Counted from the stretch's first letter, positions 31,518-41,421 are shown. The stretch: DNA of 64,000 bases from Rothia sp. (in: high G+C Gram-positive bacteria) (GCA_030524105.1 JAUNHE010000005.1:62001-126000); one strand, 5' to 3'. Notes: generated by a model not told the origin, from the sequence alone. Made by a program: numbers and translations.

Positions 31518-33680
31518 CTATTCGGCGCCCAGCTCCGTCAGGGCCCAGGCCAGGATCCAGGCAGATTCACGCCAGCTTGTGTAGCGTCCCGAGCCGCCAC
31601 CGTGTCCGCCGTCCATCTCTATTTTAAGTAAGGGGGTAGGGGAATCCGGGCTAATAGTCTGGCGTAGCTGGGCTATCCATTTTGCCGGTTCCACGTAGAG
31701 AACACGGGTGTCGTGCAGGCTTGTACTGGCCAAGATAGCCGGATATTTTTTGGCTTGGATGTTCTCGTAGGGGGAGTAGGAGCTCATGTAACGGTAGATT
31801 TCTGGATCGTGAAGAGGGTTGCCCCACTCTTCCCACTCTAAAGCCGAAAGGGGAAGCTTGGGATCAAGAACGGTTGTCAGGGCATCTACAAAGGGTACCT
31901 GAGCAATAGCTGCCCGGTACTTTTCTGGCGCTAGGTTAAGGACCGTGCCGATCAGTAATCCTCCGGCAGAGCCGCCCTGGATCAGTATCTTTGTGGGGTC
32001 AACCCAGTCCTGGCTGACAAGGTAGTCGGTGACAGCGATAAAGTCTGTAAAGGTATTTTTCTTGGCCAGTTTTTTACCCTGCAGATACCATTGCCGGCCC
32101 AGTTCTCCCCCTCCTCGGACGTGGGCCACAGCGTAGATGACCGAACGATCAAGCAGGCTGAGCCTGGAAATGGAACAGTAGGGATCCATACTCGTCTCAT
32201 AGGAGCCGTAACCGTACTGGACTAGGGGATGGGCCTGCTTGAGGTCCAGGTCTGCCCGGTGGATAAGAGTGATGGGAATTTGTGTGCCGTCTTGGGCGGG
32301 GGCCCAGAGCCGGTAGGCCTTATAGTCTTCTGGTCGGTACTGACCCAAAATGGTTAGCTCCTTGCGCAGGAGGAGGCGGGCGCTGGCAGGGTCGTAGTCA
32401 TAGACGCGTGTGGGGCTTACCCAGGAGTCATAGCTTATGCGGATCAGAGGGGAATCAATACTGAGATAGGCCAGGTTGGTGGCATAAATCTCTTCCTTAA
32501 AGCCGGTCGGCTCACTAAAGTGAGGTGGCTCTGCTTGGGGCCTGAGCAGGCGGTCCAGCCAAGCGATGGGGGTAAAAAGCAGGCGAGGGCAGGCATCTTT
32601 TCTGGCAGAAACAACCAGGTGATCCTTGGAGAGGGAGAAAGAATAAAGGCGAACCTGTTCTTGGTGGGCTAGCAGGGTTTTCCAACTGCGCCGGTAGCTG
32701 GCCAAGTCCTTTGTGGTGGGGTAGGGGGCAAGGACCAGCTCTGAATTGCTGGCCTGGTCGTCGTGGAGAATGAGCAGATACTGTTTGCCCTGCAGGGTGA
32801 TAGGCTCCACCTGGTAGCTGATTTTCTGATCTGCACCGATAATGAGGGTTGGCTCGGCCTGCAGATTGTCCTGTGCCAGTAGCCTGACTTCTGTGTACTC
32901 GGAGCAGTAGGAGCTAATAATGAGCTGGCTGCGATCTGCTGAGTTTGCTGAGTCTAACCAGAGTTGAGGGTTTTCTTCGGTATAGAGGACGCGGTCGGCC
33001 GTTTTGCCGCCTATGCTGTGCTGGCAGATTTGGTAGGGACGCCAGGATTCGTCAACCAGGGTATAGATCAGGGACTGGGCGTCTGGGGTAAGGTAGGCTC
33101 CCGCAAAAATATCTGGAATAGTTTCTTGGAGTAGCTCTCCTGTTGTCAGGTCCATAAAATATTGGGTGTAGCGCTCGTCTCCGCTGCTATCTACGCTAAA
33201 AGTGAGCAGGGTCCCGTCCAGAGAGGGGTCAAAGGATCCTAGCTCAAAAAAGGGTAGGTCTTTGGCAAATTCGTTGCAGTCTAAGAGTATTTCTTCTCCC
33301 GCTAAGGGGGTGGCCGGGTCAATGTGGGGTGGGTTGTAGTAGCTGAGTTGGTCTGCGCTTTGTTTGCCGGCTACTCTGCAGTAGATCGGGTATTGCTGGC
33401 CGGCCCGGGTTCGGGTGAAGTACCACCATTGGCCGGTGAGGGTGGGTACGCTCAGGTCAGTTTCCTGCACTCGGGCTTTGATTTCTTGAAAGATCCTTTC
33501 GCGCAGGTCTTGCTGGTGGGCAGTCACACTGGCCGTGTAGGTATTTTCTGCTTCTAGATGGGCCACTACTGCCGGATCTTGCGCTGCCCGTAGCCACTCG
33601 TAGTGGTCGGTAAAGCTTTGGCCGTGGTGGGTACGGGTAGAAGGGACGCGGGCTGCAAGCGGTGGCTGGGGTTGGGGCAA
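31518..33680 (-). CDS. ptrB: Oligopeptidase B / prolyl oligopeptidase family serine peptidase (S9A)
   Basis: 720 residues. The N-terminal 400 or so form the seven-bladed propeller. The catalytic alpha/beta-hydrolase domain has GYGSYE, the HVRGGGELGRQWYLQGK stretch, nucleophile Ser571 in QGGSAGGLLIG, Asp657 in SLHDTRVLY and His693 in DGGHGGGSGR. The RGGGELG region and GGHGG context favour oligopeptidase B, which cleaves short peptides after basic residues. No signal peptide. The start is a TTG with AAAGG eight bases upstream. Confidence 0.92.
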   Translation of the reverse strand: MPQPQPPLAARVPSTRTHHGQSFTDHYEWLRAAQDPAVVAHLEAENTYTASVTAHQQDLRERIFQEIKARVQETDLSVPTLTGQWWYFTRTRAGQQYPIYCRVAGKQSADQLSYYNPPHIDPATPLAGEEILLDCNEFAKDLPFFELGSFDPSLDGTLLTFSVDSSGDERYTQYFMDLTTGELLQETIPDIFAGAYLTPDAQSLIYTLVDESWRPYQICQHSIGGKTADRVLYTEENPQLWLDSANSADRSQLIISSYCSEYTEVRLLAQDNLQAEPTLIIGADQKISYQVEPITLQGKQYLLILHDDQASNSELVLAPYPTTKDLASYRRSWKTLLAHQEQVRLYSFSLSKDHLVVSARKDACPRLLFTPIAWLDRLLRPQAEPPHFSEPTGFKEEIYATNLAYLSIDSPLIRISYDSWVSPTRVYDYDPASARLLLRKELTILGQYRPEDYKAYRLWAPAQDGTQIPITLIHRADLDLKQAHPLVQYGYGSYETSMDPYCSISRLSLLDRSVIYAVAHVRGGGELGRQWYLQGKKLAKKNTFTDFIAVTDYLVSQDWVDPTKILIQGGSAGGLLIGTVLNLAPEKYRAAIAQVPFVDALTTVLDPKLPLSALEWEEWGNPLHDPEIYRYMSSYSPYENIQAKKYPAILASTSLHDTRVLYVEPAKWIAQLRQTISPDSPTPLLKIEMDGGHGGGSGRYTSWRESAWILAWALTELGAE

Positions 33681-33812
33681 GAAACTAACCTTTCGTGTGA
33701 TTAAAGCTCAATTAAAGCGGTGCTTAAGCCTAGAAGCAAGACACTAAGCGGAGTTAGGGTGAGACGGTTCCTTTGGGGAAGATACAAGCCCGATTTTGAG
33801 CTAGCTAGGTGA

Positions 33813-33841
33813 TTGACCAGCTAAAAGTGACGAAATATGAC
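33813..33841 (+). promoter_or_regulatory. Promoter candidate of metY-metX
   Basis: TTGACC and TATGAC are separated by 17 bases, placing transcription start near 33848, about 65 bases before the riboswitch aptamer. Confidence 0.45.
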
Positions 33842-33913
33842 TCCTTGATACAGCAATTGCGCAATAAAAGTAGCCCGGATGGTTTGCCCAGCCTTCTGCC
33901 ACTAGGATGGTGA

Positions 33914-34027
33914 ACAGGTTAAGAGAACTAGCGATAAGGCCCAGCTGGCTGGTCGGCAACCCTCCATCCGCGGTGGGGTGCCCCTGGGAAAGAACCGGGC
34001 ACAGGATTGTGTGTGCAAGCGCGGGAC
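33914..34027 (+). promoter_or_regulatory. SAM riboswitch, SAM-IV type
   Basis: The leader of metY contains the conserved string GGTCGGCAACCCTCC, CCGCGGTGGGGTGCC and a closing helix GGTT (33917)/AACC, the shared core of SAM-I/SAM-IV aptamers. The 3' element GCAAGCGCGGGAC (34015-34026) is the extra pseudoknot partner typical of actinobacterial SAM-IV. It would reduce metY-metX expression when S-adenosylmethionine is plentiful. Between aptamer and gene, CCCGG/CCGGG enclosing GAATG/CATTC may form the expression platform; no T-run is seen, so control of translation is likely. Confidence 0.88.
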
Positions 34028-34121
34028 GGATGCCCTGAGAATCCCCGGGACATCAAAGAATGCTTCATTCTACCGGGAAGATCCGGCATGCGGCCCCAGG
34101 ATAAAAAGATGTGGAGCGAGC

Positions 34122-35465
34122 ATGACAAAACCCCAGAATAGACCGAGCCCAGCTCATCCTGCGGGCTGGAAGTTTGAGACCCAGCAGATCCATGCTGGCC
34201 AGGTTGCTGATCCGGTGACTGGGGCCAGGGCCTTGCCTATCTACCAGAGTACTTCTTTTGTTTTTGATAGTTCTACTCAAGCAGCCAATCGGTTTGCTCT
34301 CAGAGAGTTGGGCCCTATTTATAGCCGGATTAACAATCCAACACAGGAGGTAGTGGAGAATCGGCTTGCGGCTCTGGAAGGCGGGGTGGGGGCCCTCCTG
34401 CTGGCATCCGGCCAGGCCGCTACGAGCTATGCCATTCTTAATCTGGCTAGCGCTGGGGACCACATTGTGGCTTCTCCTTCGCTTTATGGGGGCAGCTATA
34501 ATCTGCTCAAATACACTCTGGCTCGGCTGGGGATCGCCACTACCTTTGTGGCAGACCCGCTGGATACAGACCAGTGGTTGCAGGCGGTACAGCCTAATAC
34601 TAAGGCCTTTTTTGGTGAGAGTTTGCCCAACCCACAAAACGATGTTTTGGATATCGAAAGGGTTGCTCAGGCTGCGCACTCGGTGGGTCTTCCTCTGCTT
34701 GTTGACAATACGCTGCCCACCCCCTACCTCCTTAAGCCTCTTGACTACGGGGCGGATCTTGTGGTCCATTCAGTGAGTAAGTACCTGGGTGGGCACGGTA
34801 CTTCTATAGCCGGGGCTATTGTGGATGCCGGACGTTTTGACTATGCGGCTGAGCCAGAAAAATTTCCAGGTTTTAATACACCTGATCCTAGCTATAAGGG
34901 CCTGGTTTTCGCTAAAGATTTTGGTCCGGGAGGGGCTTTTGGGGTTAACCTTTCCTACATTCTTAAAGCCCGGGTTAATTTATTGCGGGATATGGGTGCT
35001 GCGATTTCTCCCACCAATGCCTTTAATATTGCGATTGGCTTAGAGACTCTTTCTTTGCGGATGGAACGGCACGTGGAGAATACCCGGAAGGTAGCCCAGT
35101 ACTTGCAGGAGCATCCGGCGGTGGCTTCGGTGCAGTGGGCTGGTTTGCCAGATTCGCCCTACTACGAGTTGGCTCAAAAGTATCTACCCAGGGGTGCTGG
35201 GGCTGTTCTAGGGTTCACTCTTAAGGATGCCGACGCTGTCAGGGCGCAGAAATTTGTGGATGCCCTGGAGCTACATTCTTTGCTGGTCAATATTGGAGAT
35301 GTTCGTTCTTTGGCGGTGCATCCGGCCTCAACAACACATTCTCAAGCCAGTGAAGCGGAGCTAGCGGCTATTGGGATTAGTCCTTCCTTTATTCGTTTAT
35401 CTGTGGGCCTGGAACATATCGACGATATTTTGGCAGATCTTGACCTAGGTTTTGCTGCCCTTTAG
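34122..35465 (+). CDS. metY: O-acetylhomoserine sulfhydrylase (aminocarboxypropyltransferase)
   Basis: 447 residues, a PLP enzyme of the Cys/Met-metabolism family. It has FETQQIHAGQVADPVTGARALPIYQSTSF, YSRINNPTQEVVENRLAALEGG, LFGESLPNPQ-like FFGESLPNPQNDVLDI and the PLP lysine K220 in VVHSVSKYLGGHG. It makes homocysteine from O-acetylhomoserine and sulfide. The frame is open from 33978 through the riboswitch, but the ATG at 34122, after GGAG, is the true start by homology and ribosome site. Followed by metX, whose product is its substrate. Confidence 0.95.
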   Translation: MTKPQNRPSPAHPAGWKFETQQIHAGQVADPVTGARALPIYQSTSFVFDSSTQAANRFALRELGPIYSRINNPTQEVVENRLAALEGGVGALLLASGQAATSYAILNLASAGDHIVASPSLYGGSYNLLKYTLARLGIATTFVADPLDTDQWLQAVQPNTKAFFGESLPNPQNDVLDIERVAQAAHSVGLPLLVDNTLPTPYLLKPLDYGADLVVHSVSKYLGGHGTSIAGAIVDAGRFDYAAEPEKFPGFNTPDPSYKGLVFAKDFGPGGAFGVNLSYILKARVNLLRDMGAAISPTNAFNIAIGLETLSLRMERHVENTRKVAQYLQEHPAVASVQWAGLPDSPYYELAQKYLPRGAGAVLGFTLKDADAVRAQKFVDALELHSLLVNIGDVRSLAVHPASTTHSQASEAELAAIGISPSFIRLSVGLEHIDDILADLDLGFAAL

Positions 35466-35525
35466 GCAGGCTTGGGTTGTCCAGATGGAAGCTTATGGCA
35501 TTGACCTTTGTTAGAGGAGGCCAGC

Positions 35526-36731
35526 GTGCAATCACAGCATAAGAGCCGGCAGTGGCAGCAGTATTATCAGGATCAGTCTGCTCTATGCCCGCAAGACCAG
35601 CTGCACTATGCCCATATTGGGGATCTGGCGCTGGAATCCGGTAGTCTGCTGCCCCAGGTGGTTCTTGGCTACCAGACCTGGGGCAAGCTCAATGCTGCTG
35701 CCAGTAATGCTGTCCTGGTTTTACATGCCCTGACTGCCGATACCCAGGTTGCTAATAGGCAGGACGGTAGGGGTGGTTGGTGGCCGCAGGTGGTGGGACC
35801 GGGATGCGCTATTGATACTAACCGGTTTTTTGTTGTCTGTCCCAATATTCTGGGAGGCTGCTATGGCTCTACGGGGCCGCACAGTGAGCTACCTGCCCGT
35901 CTTGGAGGACAAGGCCAAGCCTGGGGGTCTAAATTTCCTCTGCTGACGGTGCGAGATACCGTCCATGCGGAGGCTATCTTAGCTGACCAGCTTGGTATTA
36001 GCCGCTGGGAGTTGGTCATTGGTGGTTCTTTGGGCGGGGCTCGCGCTATGGAGTGGGCGCTGACCTACCCCCAGCGGGTTGCCCGTTGCGCAGTCTTGGC
36101 TTCTGGCCCTTCTGCTACTGCTGAGCAGCTAGCCTGGGCCCAGGCACAGTCTTACGCTATCCGCCTGGATCCTTTGTTTGCTGGTGGGGATTACTATCCC
36201 GGTCCTGGCCCCGACCAGGGTTTGGGTTTGGCCCGCCGCATTGCCCATACCACCTACCGTTCAGCTCCAGAGCTGCATTTTCGCTTTGGCAGAGACGCCC
36301 AGGAGCAGGAGAATCCGCTGGTCGCCCAGCAGCTGGGCCAGCGAGGCAGGTACCGGGTGGAGTCCTACCTGGATCACCATGCGGCTAAGCTGGTGCAGCG
36401 TTTTGATGCCAACAGCTATCTGGTTATTAATGAGATCTTGGCTCACCACGACATCAGTAGGGGACGGGCCAGCCTTGTTGAGGCTCTGGGGCTTTCGCGT
36501 TGCCGCTGGCTGATTGCTGCGGTTGATTCTGACCGGCTCTTTTACCCGTCGGAGTCTGAGATTATGGCGGCAAGCCTGCCGGATCCGATTCAGGCACAGC
36601 TTATCCGCTCAGCCTCTGGCCACGATGGTTTTCTGATTGAGGGTGAGCAGGTCTCCCGTATGGTGAGGCAGTTTTTAGGAGCCGATCAGCAGCTGGATGC
36701 TCAGGAGCCCTCCATCAAGCTTGTTTCTTAA
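35526..36731 (+). CDS. metX: Homoserine O-acetyltransferase
   Basis: 401 residues, alpha/beta-hydrolase fold. Nucleophile Ser168 lies in GGSLGGARAMEWAL, with Asp334 in AVDSDRLFYPSES and His366 in SGHDGFLIE; GWWPQVVGPGCAIDTNRFFVVCPN and GSTGP are family motifs. It acetylates homoserine with acetyl-CoA, the first step of methionine synthesis here. A TTG at 35508 is in frame, but GAGGAGG at 35515-35520 sits five bases before the GTG at 35526, which is taken as start. Operon with metY, 60 bases apart, under the SAM riboswitch. Confidence 0.95.
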   Translation: MQSQHKSRQWQQYYQDQSALCPQDQLHYAHIGDLALESGSLLPQVVLGYQTWGKLNAAASNAVLVLHALTADTQVANRQDGRGGWWPQVVGPGCAIDTNRFFVVCPNILGGCYGSTGPHSELPARLGGQGQAWGSKFPLLTVRDTVHAEAILADQLGISRWELVIGGSLGGARAMEWALTYPQRVARCAVLASGPSATAEQLAWAQAQSYAIRLDPLFAGGDYYPGPGPDQGLGLARRIAHTTYRSAPELHFRFGRDAQEQENPLVAQQLGQRGRYRVESYLDHHAAKLVQRFDANSYLVINEILAHHDISRGRASLVEALGLSRCRWLIAAVDSDRLFYPSESEIMAASLPDPIQAQLIRSASGHDGFLIEGEQVSRMVRQFLGADQQLDAQEPSIKLVS

Positions 36732-36812
36732 CCCCAGCCTTAAAGCTGCAGCCTTGGATCGGGGTAGAATAAGGCAGCGCTAGGTTAAGAGCGGAATCGG
36801 AGTTGAATACGT

Positions 36813-37487
36813 ATGGTCTACACCGTGGACTACAGTAACCGGCCAGAAGAGCGGCCGGGCAGTCACCTACTTTTGATCTTGCACGGTTATGGTGCTCACG
36901 AAGCGGACCTCTCTGAGCTGGCCGGCTCCTTGTCCCGGCCGGGGTTTACCCTTGCCAGTCTGCGTGCCCCGCAACCGGTAGGGGCCCAGCCTGATCCTCA
37001 TGCACTCAGCGCCTATATGCCGGCAAACTCCTGGGGTTACCAGTGGTACCCGCTTGACGCCCAGCTGCGCGCAGACCTCGGACATATCGAAAGAGCAGTG
37101 GACTATGTACTGGGTTTTATAGACCGAGACTGTGGCAGTTACCGGGCCGTCAGCCTGTTAGGGTTTTCGCAGGGGATGGCTGTAGCCAGTAGTCTTATCC
37201 GGTCTCGGCCAGAGAAATTTGCCAGTCTGATAGGTCTGAGCGGCTATATCGTTGAGCAGGACAGTAGCTACTTTAAGGACCAGCGCCTAGCTGAGCTTAA
37301 GCTACCCGCCTTTTACGGCCGGGGAGGGGCTGACCAAGTCATACCCCCAGAATTTGTCCGCTATAGCCAGAAGTGGTTGCAAGAACACACCCGCCTATAC
37401 AGCCAGGTCTATCCCCAGATGGCTCACAGCATCAGCCCGGCAGAAATCGGCCATATCGCTGATTTTATGCAGACCCAGCTGGCTTAA
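36813..37487 (+). CDS. Phospholipase/carboxylesterase family serine hydrolase
   Basis: 224 residues. LLILHGYGAHEADLSEL forms the oxyanion region, Ser119 lies in LLGFSQGMAVAS, Asp174 in GGADQVIPPE and His205 in QMAHSISPAE. This is the small esterase group of YpfH/carboxylesterase 2 type, acting on short acyl esters in the cytoplasm. The last four bases overlap the convergent S4 gene. GGAG is ten bases before the ATG. The natural substrate is unknown. Confidence 0.87.
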   Translation: MVYTVDYSNRPEERPGSHLLLILHGYGAHEADLSELAGSLSRPGFTLASLRAPQPVGAQPDPHALSAYMPANSWGYQWYPLDAQLRADLGHIERAVDYVLGFIDRDCGSYRAVSLLGFSQGMAVASSLIRSRPEKFASLIGLSGYIVEQDSSYFKDQRLAELKLPAFYGRGGADQVIPPEFVRYSQKWLQEHTRLYSQVYPQMAHSISPAEIGHIADFMQTQLA

Positions 37488-37711
37488 GAAGCCTGGCGCT
37501 GAACCAGCAGTTTAAAATCTAAAAAGGTCACGGTGTCCCCGGGCTGCAGCTGCCGGCCGCGTTCAATAACAGGGTGATCGTTGACCCGTACCAGCCCTTG
37601 CTTAATGACTTCTCGCGCCTGAGCACCGTCCTCAACAAGGGCCGCCAGCTTAAGAAATTGCCCTAGACGAATGGAATCGTTACGAATATAGACAGCAGTA
37701 GGTTTGGTCAT
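37484..37711 (-). CDS. Small S4-domain RNA-binding protein
   Basis: 75 residues, essentially one S4 domain: IRLGQFLKLAALVEDGAQAREVIKQGLVRVNDHPVIERGRQLQPGDTVTF. YbcJ/YaaA-type S4 proteins bind structured RNA, often ribosomal. The start codon has no ribosome site; TAGACT ends six bases before the ATG, which fits a leaderless transcript. Its 3' end overlaps the convergent esterase gene by four bases. Confidence 0.88.
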   Translation of the reverse strand: MTKPTAVYIRNDSIRLGQFLKLAALVEDGAQAREVIKQGLVRVNDHPVIERGRQLQPGDTVTFLDFKLLVQRQAS

Positions 37712-37851
37712 ATCTTTAGTCTAACCGTAAGGAACCAGCTAAAGCCCAGGAGCATGGGGTAGGCTGGAAGACGCGCCTGGGCAGGCTCAGGTGCCCAAGA
37801 AGGTAGGACCCCTGCACGCCGTAACCAGCGGTGCAAGCAAAAGGAGCGAAC

Positions 37852-39231
37852 ATGGCAGCCAAGTCAACCCTGGACAACGTGATAACCCTAGCCAAACGGC
37901 GTGGTTTTGTCTTTCAATCCGGCGAAATCTACGGTGGAACCCGCTCTGCCTGGGACTACGGTCCTCTCGGAGCAGAATTGAAAGAAAATATCCGGCAAGT
38001 CTGGTGGAAGACCTTTGTTCGTAGTCGCCAGGATATGGTTGGCCTAGATTCTTCTATCATCTTGCCTAAGGCCGTCTGGGAAGCATCCGGACACGTGGCT
38101 ACCTTTACCGACCCCCTGGTAGAATGTCTTTCCTGTCACAGCCGGCACCGCCAGGACCACCTCTATGAGGCCTATCAAAGCAAACACTCCAAGCCGGCAG
38201 AATCCATGGCTGACATCAACTGCCCCAACTGCGGCAGCAAAGGGCAGTGGACCGAACCCCAAAACTTCTCCGGACTCATGAAAACCTACCTAGGGCCAGT
38301 CGACAACGAAGAAGGCCTGCACTTTCTACGCCCAGAAACAGCCCAGGGCATCTTTGTCAACTTTAATAATGTGGTTACCGCCTCCCGGCAGCGCCCCCCC
38401 TTTGGCATCGGACAAATCGGTAAAGCCTTCCGCAATGAGATCACTCCGGGTAACTTTATTTTCCGCACCCGAGAATTTGAACAAATGGAAATAGAATACT
38501 TTGTCCACCCCGACCAAGCCGACCAATACTACCGGCAGTGGATCCAGGACTGCTGGGACTGGTTTGTAGACCTAGGTATCAATCCTAAAAACATGCGGCA
38601 ACTCGATGTTCCCGCGCAAGACCGGGCCCACTACTCGGCAGGCACCATGGATATTGAATACAACTTTGGTTTCCAGGGAGACCCCTGGGGTGAACTAATG
38701 GGAGTAGCCAACCGTACTGACTACGACCTTGGCGTACACAACCAGCACTCCACGGCAAAACTGGAATACTTTGACCAAGCCAGCGGCCAACGCTATGTAC
38801 CGCACGTTATTGAACCCTCCTTCGGCCTGACCCGATCCATGATGGCCTTCCTCGTTGACGCCTACCGCGAAGACGAAGCCCCCAACACCAAGGGCGGGGT
38901 AGACAAAAGAACAGTACTACAGCTAGACCCCAGGCTAGCCCCGGTTAAGGCGGCAGTACTACCCCTATCCAAAAAAGAAGAACTGATCCCCCACGCCCAA
39001 GAACTGGTCAACACCCTGAGCAGCAGCTGGAACATTGACTACGATACCTCCGGAGCAATCGGTAGACGCTACCGCCGCCAAGACGAAATCGGCACCCCCT
39101 ACTGCATTACTGTAGATTTCGACACCTTAGAAGACAGAGCCGTCACTATTCGCGAACGCGACAGCATGGCCCAAGAAAGAGTAAACCTGACGCAGGTCAA
39201 ATCCTACCTAGCAGAACGGCTCAACCCCTAA
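37852..39231 (+). CDS. glyS: Glycine--tRNA ligase
   Basis: 459 residues, single-chain (alpha2) class II synthetase. [20 protein letters not shown] at the start, a zinc knuckle ([12 protein letters not shown]...NCPNCGS), [34 protein letters not shown] (motif 2) and motif 3 [14 protein letters not shown] are all present, with an anticodon-binding domain at the C-terminus. It charges tRNA-Gly. The frame is open from a GTG at 37831, but AAGGAG places the start at the ATG 37852. Confidence 0.95.
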   Translation: MAAKSTLDNVITLAKRRGFVFQSGEIYGGTRSAWDYGPLGAELKENIRQVWWKTFVRSRQDMVGLDSSIILPKAVWEASGHVATFTDPLVECLSCHSRHRQDHLYEAYQSKHSKPAESMADINCPNCGSKGQWTEPQNFSGLMKTYLGPVDNEEGLHFLRPETAQGIFVNFNNVVTASRQRPPFGIGQIGKAFRNEITPGNFIFRTREFEQMEIEYFVHPDQADQYYRQWIQDCWDWFVDLGINPKNMRQLDVPAQDRAHYSAGTMDIEYNFGFQGDPWGELMGVANRTDYDLGVHNQHSTAKLEYFDQASGQRYVPHVIEPSFGLTRSMMAFLVDAYREDEAPNTKGGVDKRTVLQLDPRLAPVKAAVLPLSKKEELIPHAQELVNTLSSSWNIDYDTSGAIGRRYRRQDEIGTPYCITVDFDTLEDRAVTIRERDSMAQERVNLTQVKSYLAERLNP

Positions 39232-39253
39232 GCAGAAGATAGATTTTTACCCA

Positions 39254-39293
39254 AGCCTGGCCTCGAAACCCACACAGCAGCAGAGGCCAGGCT
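39254..39293. terminator. Hairpin between convergent glyS and GNAT gene
   Basis: AGCCTGGCCTC pairs perfectly with GAGGCCAGGCT across an 18-base loop. No T-run follows on either strand, so it would be an atypical terminator. Confidence 0.5.
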
Positions 39294-39337
39294 GCTACCT
39301 AAGATCAGGCCAGCCGCCACCTCCACACACGAACCCC

Positions 39338-39964
39338 CTAAAGGGCAACCGGAGCAAGAGAGTCAGCCCTGAGCACACCCTGGCGGCCCGCAGCCTCCCA
39401 GTCTGCGCGCAGAATAGATTTAATGAGCGCATCGTGGTATTTACCGTCACAGTAGAGGGCCTGCCGGCGCCGCCCCTCAGTAACAAAACCACAGGAGGCA
39501 TAAACATAACGGGCTCGCTTATTAAAATCGTAAACCTCTAACTCAATACGGTTCAGCCCCAAAATCTCAAAACCATACTGAATCATCAAAAGAGTAGCTT
39601 CGGTACCGAAACCCCGCCCCCGCCCCCGCTCACCAAGGGCAATACGGTAGCTAACAGACTTATTCTGAGCACTGTAATCGTTAAAAACTACCTCACCCAC
39701 ATAAGCCTGCTCTTCCAGATCAAAAACAGCTAAATCCAGCCGATCCCGCTGCACATTTCGTGTGGCATACCACTGCGAAGCCGCCGCACGGGGATAAGGG
39801 GCCTTAGCCTCCTGCTGCGAATGAACCGAACCAGTTTTAATAAGAACCTCTGGATCACAGAGAATATCGAGCATGGCACTGCTAGCCTGCTCATTAAAGG
39901 GCCTCAACTCAACTAAAGAGCCAGTCAGAGTGGGTTTGGGGAGAAATAGATCAGAACTAGTCAT
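39338..39964 (-). CDS. GNAT family N-acetyltransferase (RimJ/SpeG-like)
   Basis: 208 residues. TGSLVELRPFNEQASSAMLDI opens the domain; YVGEVVFNDYSAQNKSVSYRIALGERGRGRGFGTEATLLMI holds the acetyl-CoA pyrophosphate loop (RGRGFGTEA), followed by LNRIELEVYDFNKRARYVYASCGF. The substrate is unknown (protein N-terminus, polyamine or small molecule). No ribosome site; TAGGCT six bases before the ATG suggests a leaderless message. Confidence 0.87.
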   Translation of the reverse strand: MTSSDLFLPKPTLTGSLVELRPFNEQASSAMLDILCDPEVLIKTGSVHSQQEAKAPYPRAAASQWYATRNVQRDRLDLAVFDLEEQAYVGEVVFNDYSAQNKSVSYRIALGERGRGRGFGTEATLLMIQYGFEILGLNRIELEVYDFNKRARYVYASCGFVTEGRRRQALYCDGKYHDALIKSILRADWEAAGRQGVLRADSLAPVAL

Positions 39965-40120
39965 AGCTCTAGCCTAACCAAAAAAATTGCCCTACAAACA
40001 AAGCTCAGAAGACAAAGTGATATCTGAGAGGTAAACCTTATTCAAAGCTCAACATAGACCGCTGCTTTGTAGCATAAACTTGTTTGGGCAGCTCAGACAG
40101 TCAAAAGATAAGGGACAACC

Positions 40121-41086
40121 GTGAGCCAATACACCTACCGGCCCTGGCAAGAAGGAGACGACCTTAAACTCCTAGAAATCTGGCCAGACCCCCAGAACAC
40201 CCAGCAGGCAGCCTTCCGCTCCACCTTTAGCACAGACTCCTCTCAACCCTGGCGCACAACAATCGTTGGCCAAGACCAGGGTATACCCATCGCAGCAGCC
40301 AGCGCCTACGAAACCAGCCTGCACCCACAGCACCTCTGGGCCTACATCGAAGTAGCCCCTGACCATCAAGGCCAGGGACTAGCAAGCGCCCTGCTGGACC
40401 GCTTAATTCAGGCAGTCGAGACCGCCCAGCTCAGCACCCGGTCCTTGCGGATCAAAGTAGCTAGCGGATCAGCAGCAGAAAAATTTGCGCTGGCCCGCGG
40501 CTTTCAAAAAATTCAGCAAAGCAGAATAATTCACATTAATCCCGGGGCCCTGCCCCTCCTACCACTGGGCCTAGCCCCCGACGGGCAGCCTAGCCAAAGC
40601 ATCGAAGACATTGCTACCGGATCGGTAGAACTGACCCAAGAATTTTGGGATTTCTACCGGCGCTCGCACCAGTGGGATCCACCGGCCAATATTTCTTTAG
40701 GGCAGGTTAATAGGCTTTTTCTTTCGGATCAGGCCCAGGCCTACGGGGCAATTGTGCTGCGCAAGAGATTAGATTCGGCATCAGCTGCCGGTCCGAAGGG
40801 TAAAATTATGGCCTTTGCGATTAGCTACCAGCCTCTGGAAGTAGATGCCGCCACAAACCGGCGGTCCCAAGACCAGGCTGCAGAAGTCCTGCTGGGGTAT
40901 AGCTGCTCGGGTCAGCAAGCCAGAGAAGCAATTGGCCAGCTCCTTGCCGTCCTGGTTGCCCAATACCCGGTCACCCTAGAGGTGAGCGAAGCTATGGTTG
41001 AGTTGAATCAAATCCTTGATCAGCTCATCGGGCAGGGCAGAGCCCGAGTCCTTGAAGATACACTCATGCTAACCAAAAAATTTTAA
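40121..41086 (+). CDS. GNAT family N-acetyltransferase, two-domain
   Basis: 321 residues. The N-terminal GNAT domain has WAYIEVAPDHQGQGLASALLDRLI with the acetyl-CoA loop, then ASGSAAEKFALARGFQKI. The second half (about 170-321) keeps a degenerate GNAT-like layout (EVLLGYSCSGQQAREAIGQLLAVLVAQYPVTLEVSEAMVELNQIL), as in mycothiol-synthase-like double GNATs, but is too short and divergent to call MshD. GTG start after AAGGGA. Codon use changes from C/A-rich to T/G-rich near 40640. Convergent with the ATL gene, two bases apart. Confidence 0.8.
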   Translation: MSQYTYRPWQEGDDLKLLEIWPDPQNTQQAAFRSTFSTDSSQPWRTTIVGQDQGIPIAAASAYETSLHPQHLWAYIEVAPDHQGQGLASALLDRLIQAVETAQLSTRSLRIKVASGSAAEKFALARGFQKIQQSRIIHINPGALPLLPLGLAPDGQPSQSIEDIATGSVELTQEFWDFYRRSHQWDPPANISLGQVNRLFLSDQAQAYGAIVLRKRLDSASAAGPKGKIMAFAISYQPLEVDAATNRRSQDQAAEVLLGYSCSGQQAREAIGQLLAVLVAQYPVTLEVSEAMVELNQILDQLIGQGRARVLEDTLMLTKKF

Positions 41087-41088
41087 GG

Positions 41089-41421
41089 TCATTCTAAGGA
41101 GACCAGGGCCTGCTGCCAGAGCCGCTCTAAGTCAAGCGGATCTATCCGGTGGGCAGCAAGTACAATACCAGTACCGGCCCGGTTGAGGGTCATACCCTCC
41201 TGCTTCCAATGAGGCAGAGCCTGCTTAAAGTGGCCCGAAATGATGCCGCGAGCATTACAAATACGCCACCAAGGGGATTGGCTAGCCCATTGGGCAAGAA
41301 CACTGCCAATTAGTCGGGGATGCTGGCCCGTTAGCTGGGCAATATCCCCATAGGTTGCAGCCTGACCGGCCGGCACACACTCAACGGCACGTAGAATTTT
41401 TTCTAGGCTCAAATCGTCCAT
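41089..41421 (-). CDS. Alkyltransferase-like protein (ATL)
   Basis: 110 residues resembling the DNA-binding domain of O6-methylguanine-DNA methyltransferase: VECVPAGQAATYGDIAQLTGQHPRLIGSVLAQ holds the helix-turn-helix and arginine finger. The catalytic Pro-Cys-His-Arg is replaced by PWWRI, so it cannot accept the alkyl group; ATLs flag alkylated bases for nucleotide excision repair. TAGACT lies six bases before the ATG and there is no ribosome site, so probably leaderless. Confidence 0.87.
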   Translation of the reverse strand: MDDLSLEKILRAVECVPAGQAATYGDIAQLTGQHPRLIGSVLAQWASQSPWWRICNARGIISGHFKQALPHWKQEGMTLNRAGTGIVLAAHRIDPLDLERLWQQALVSLE

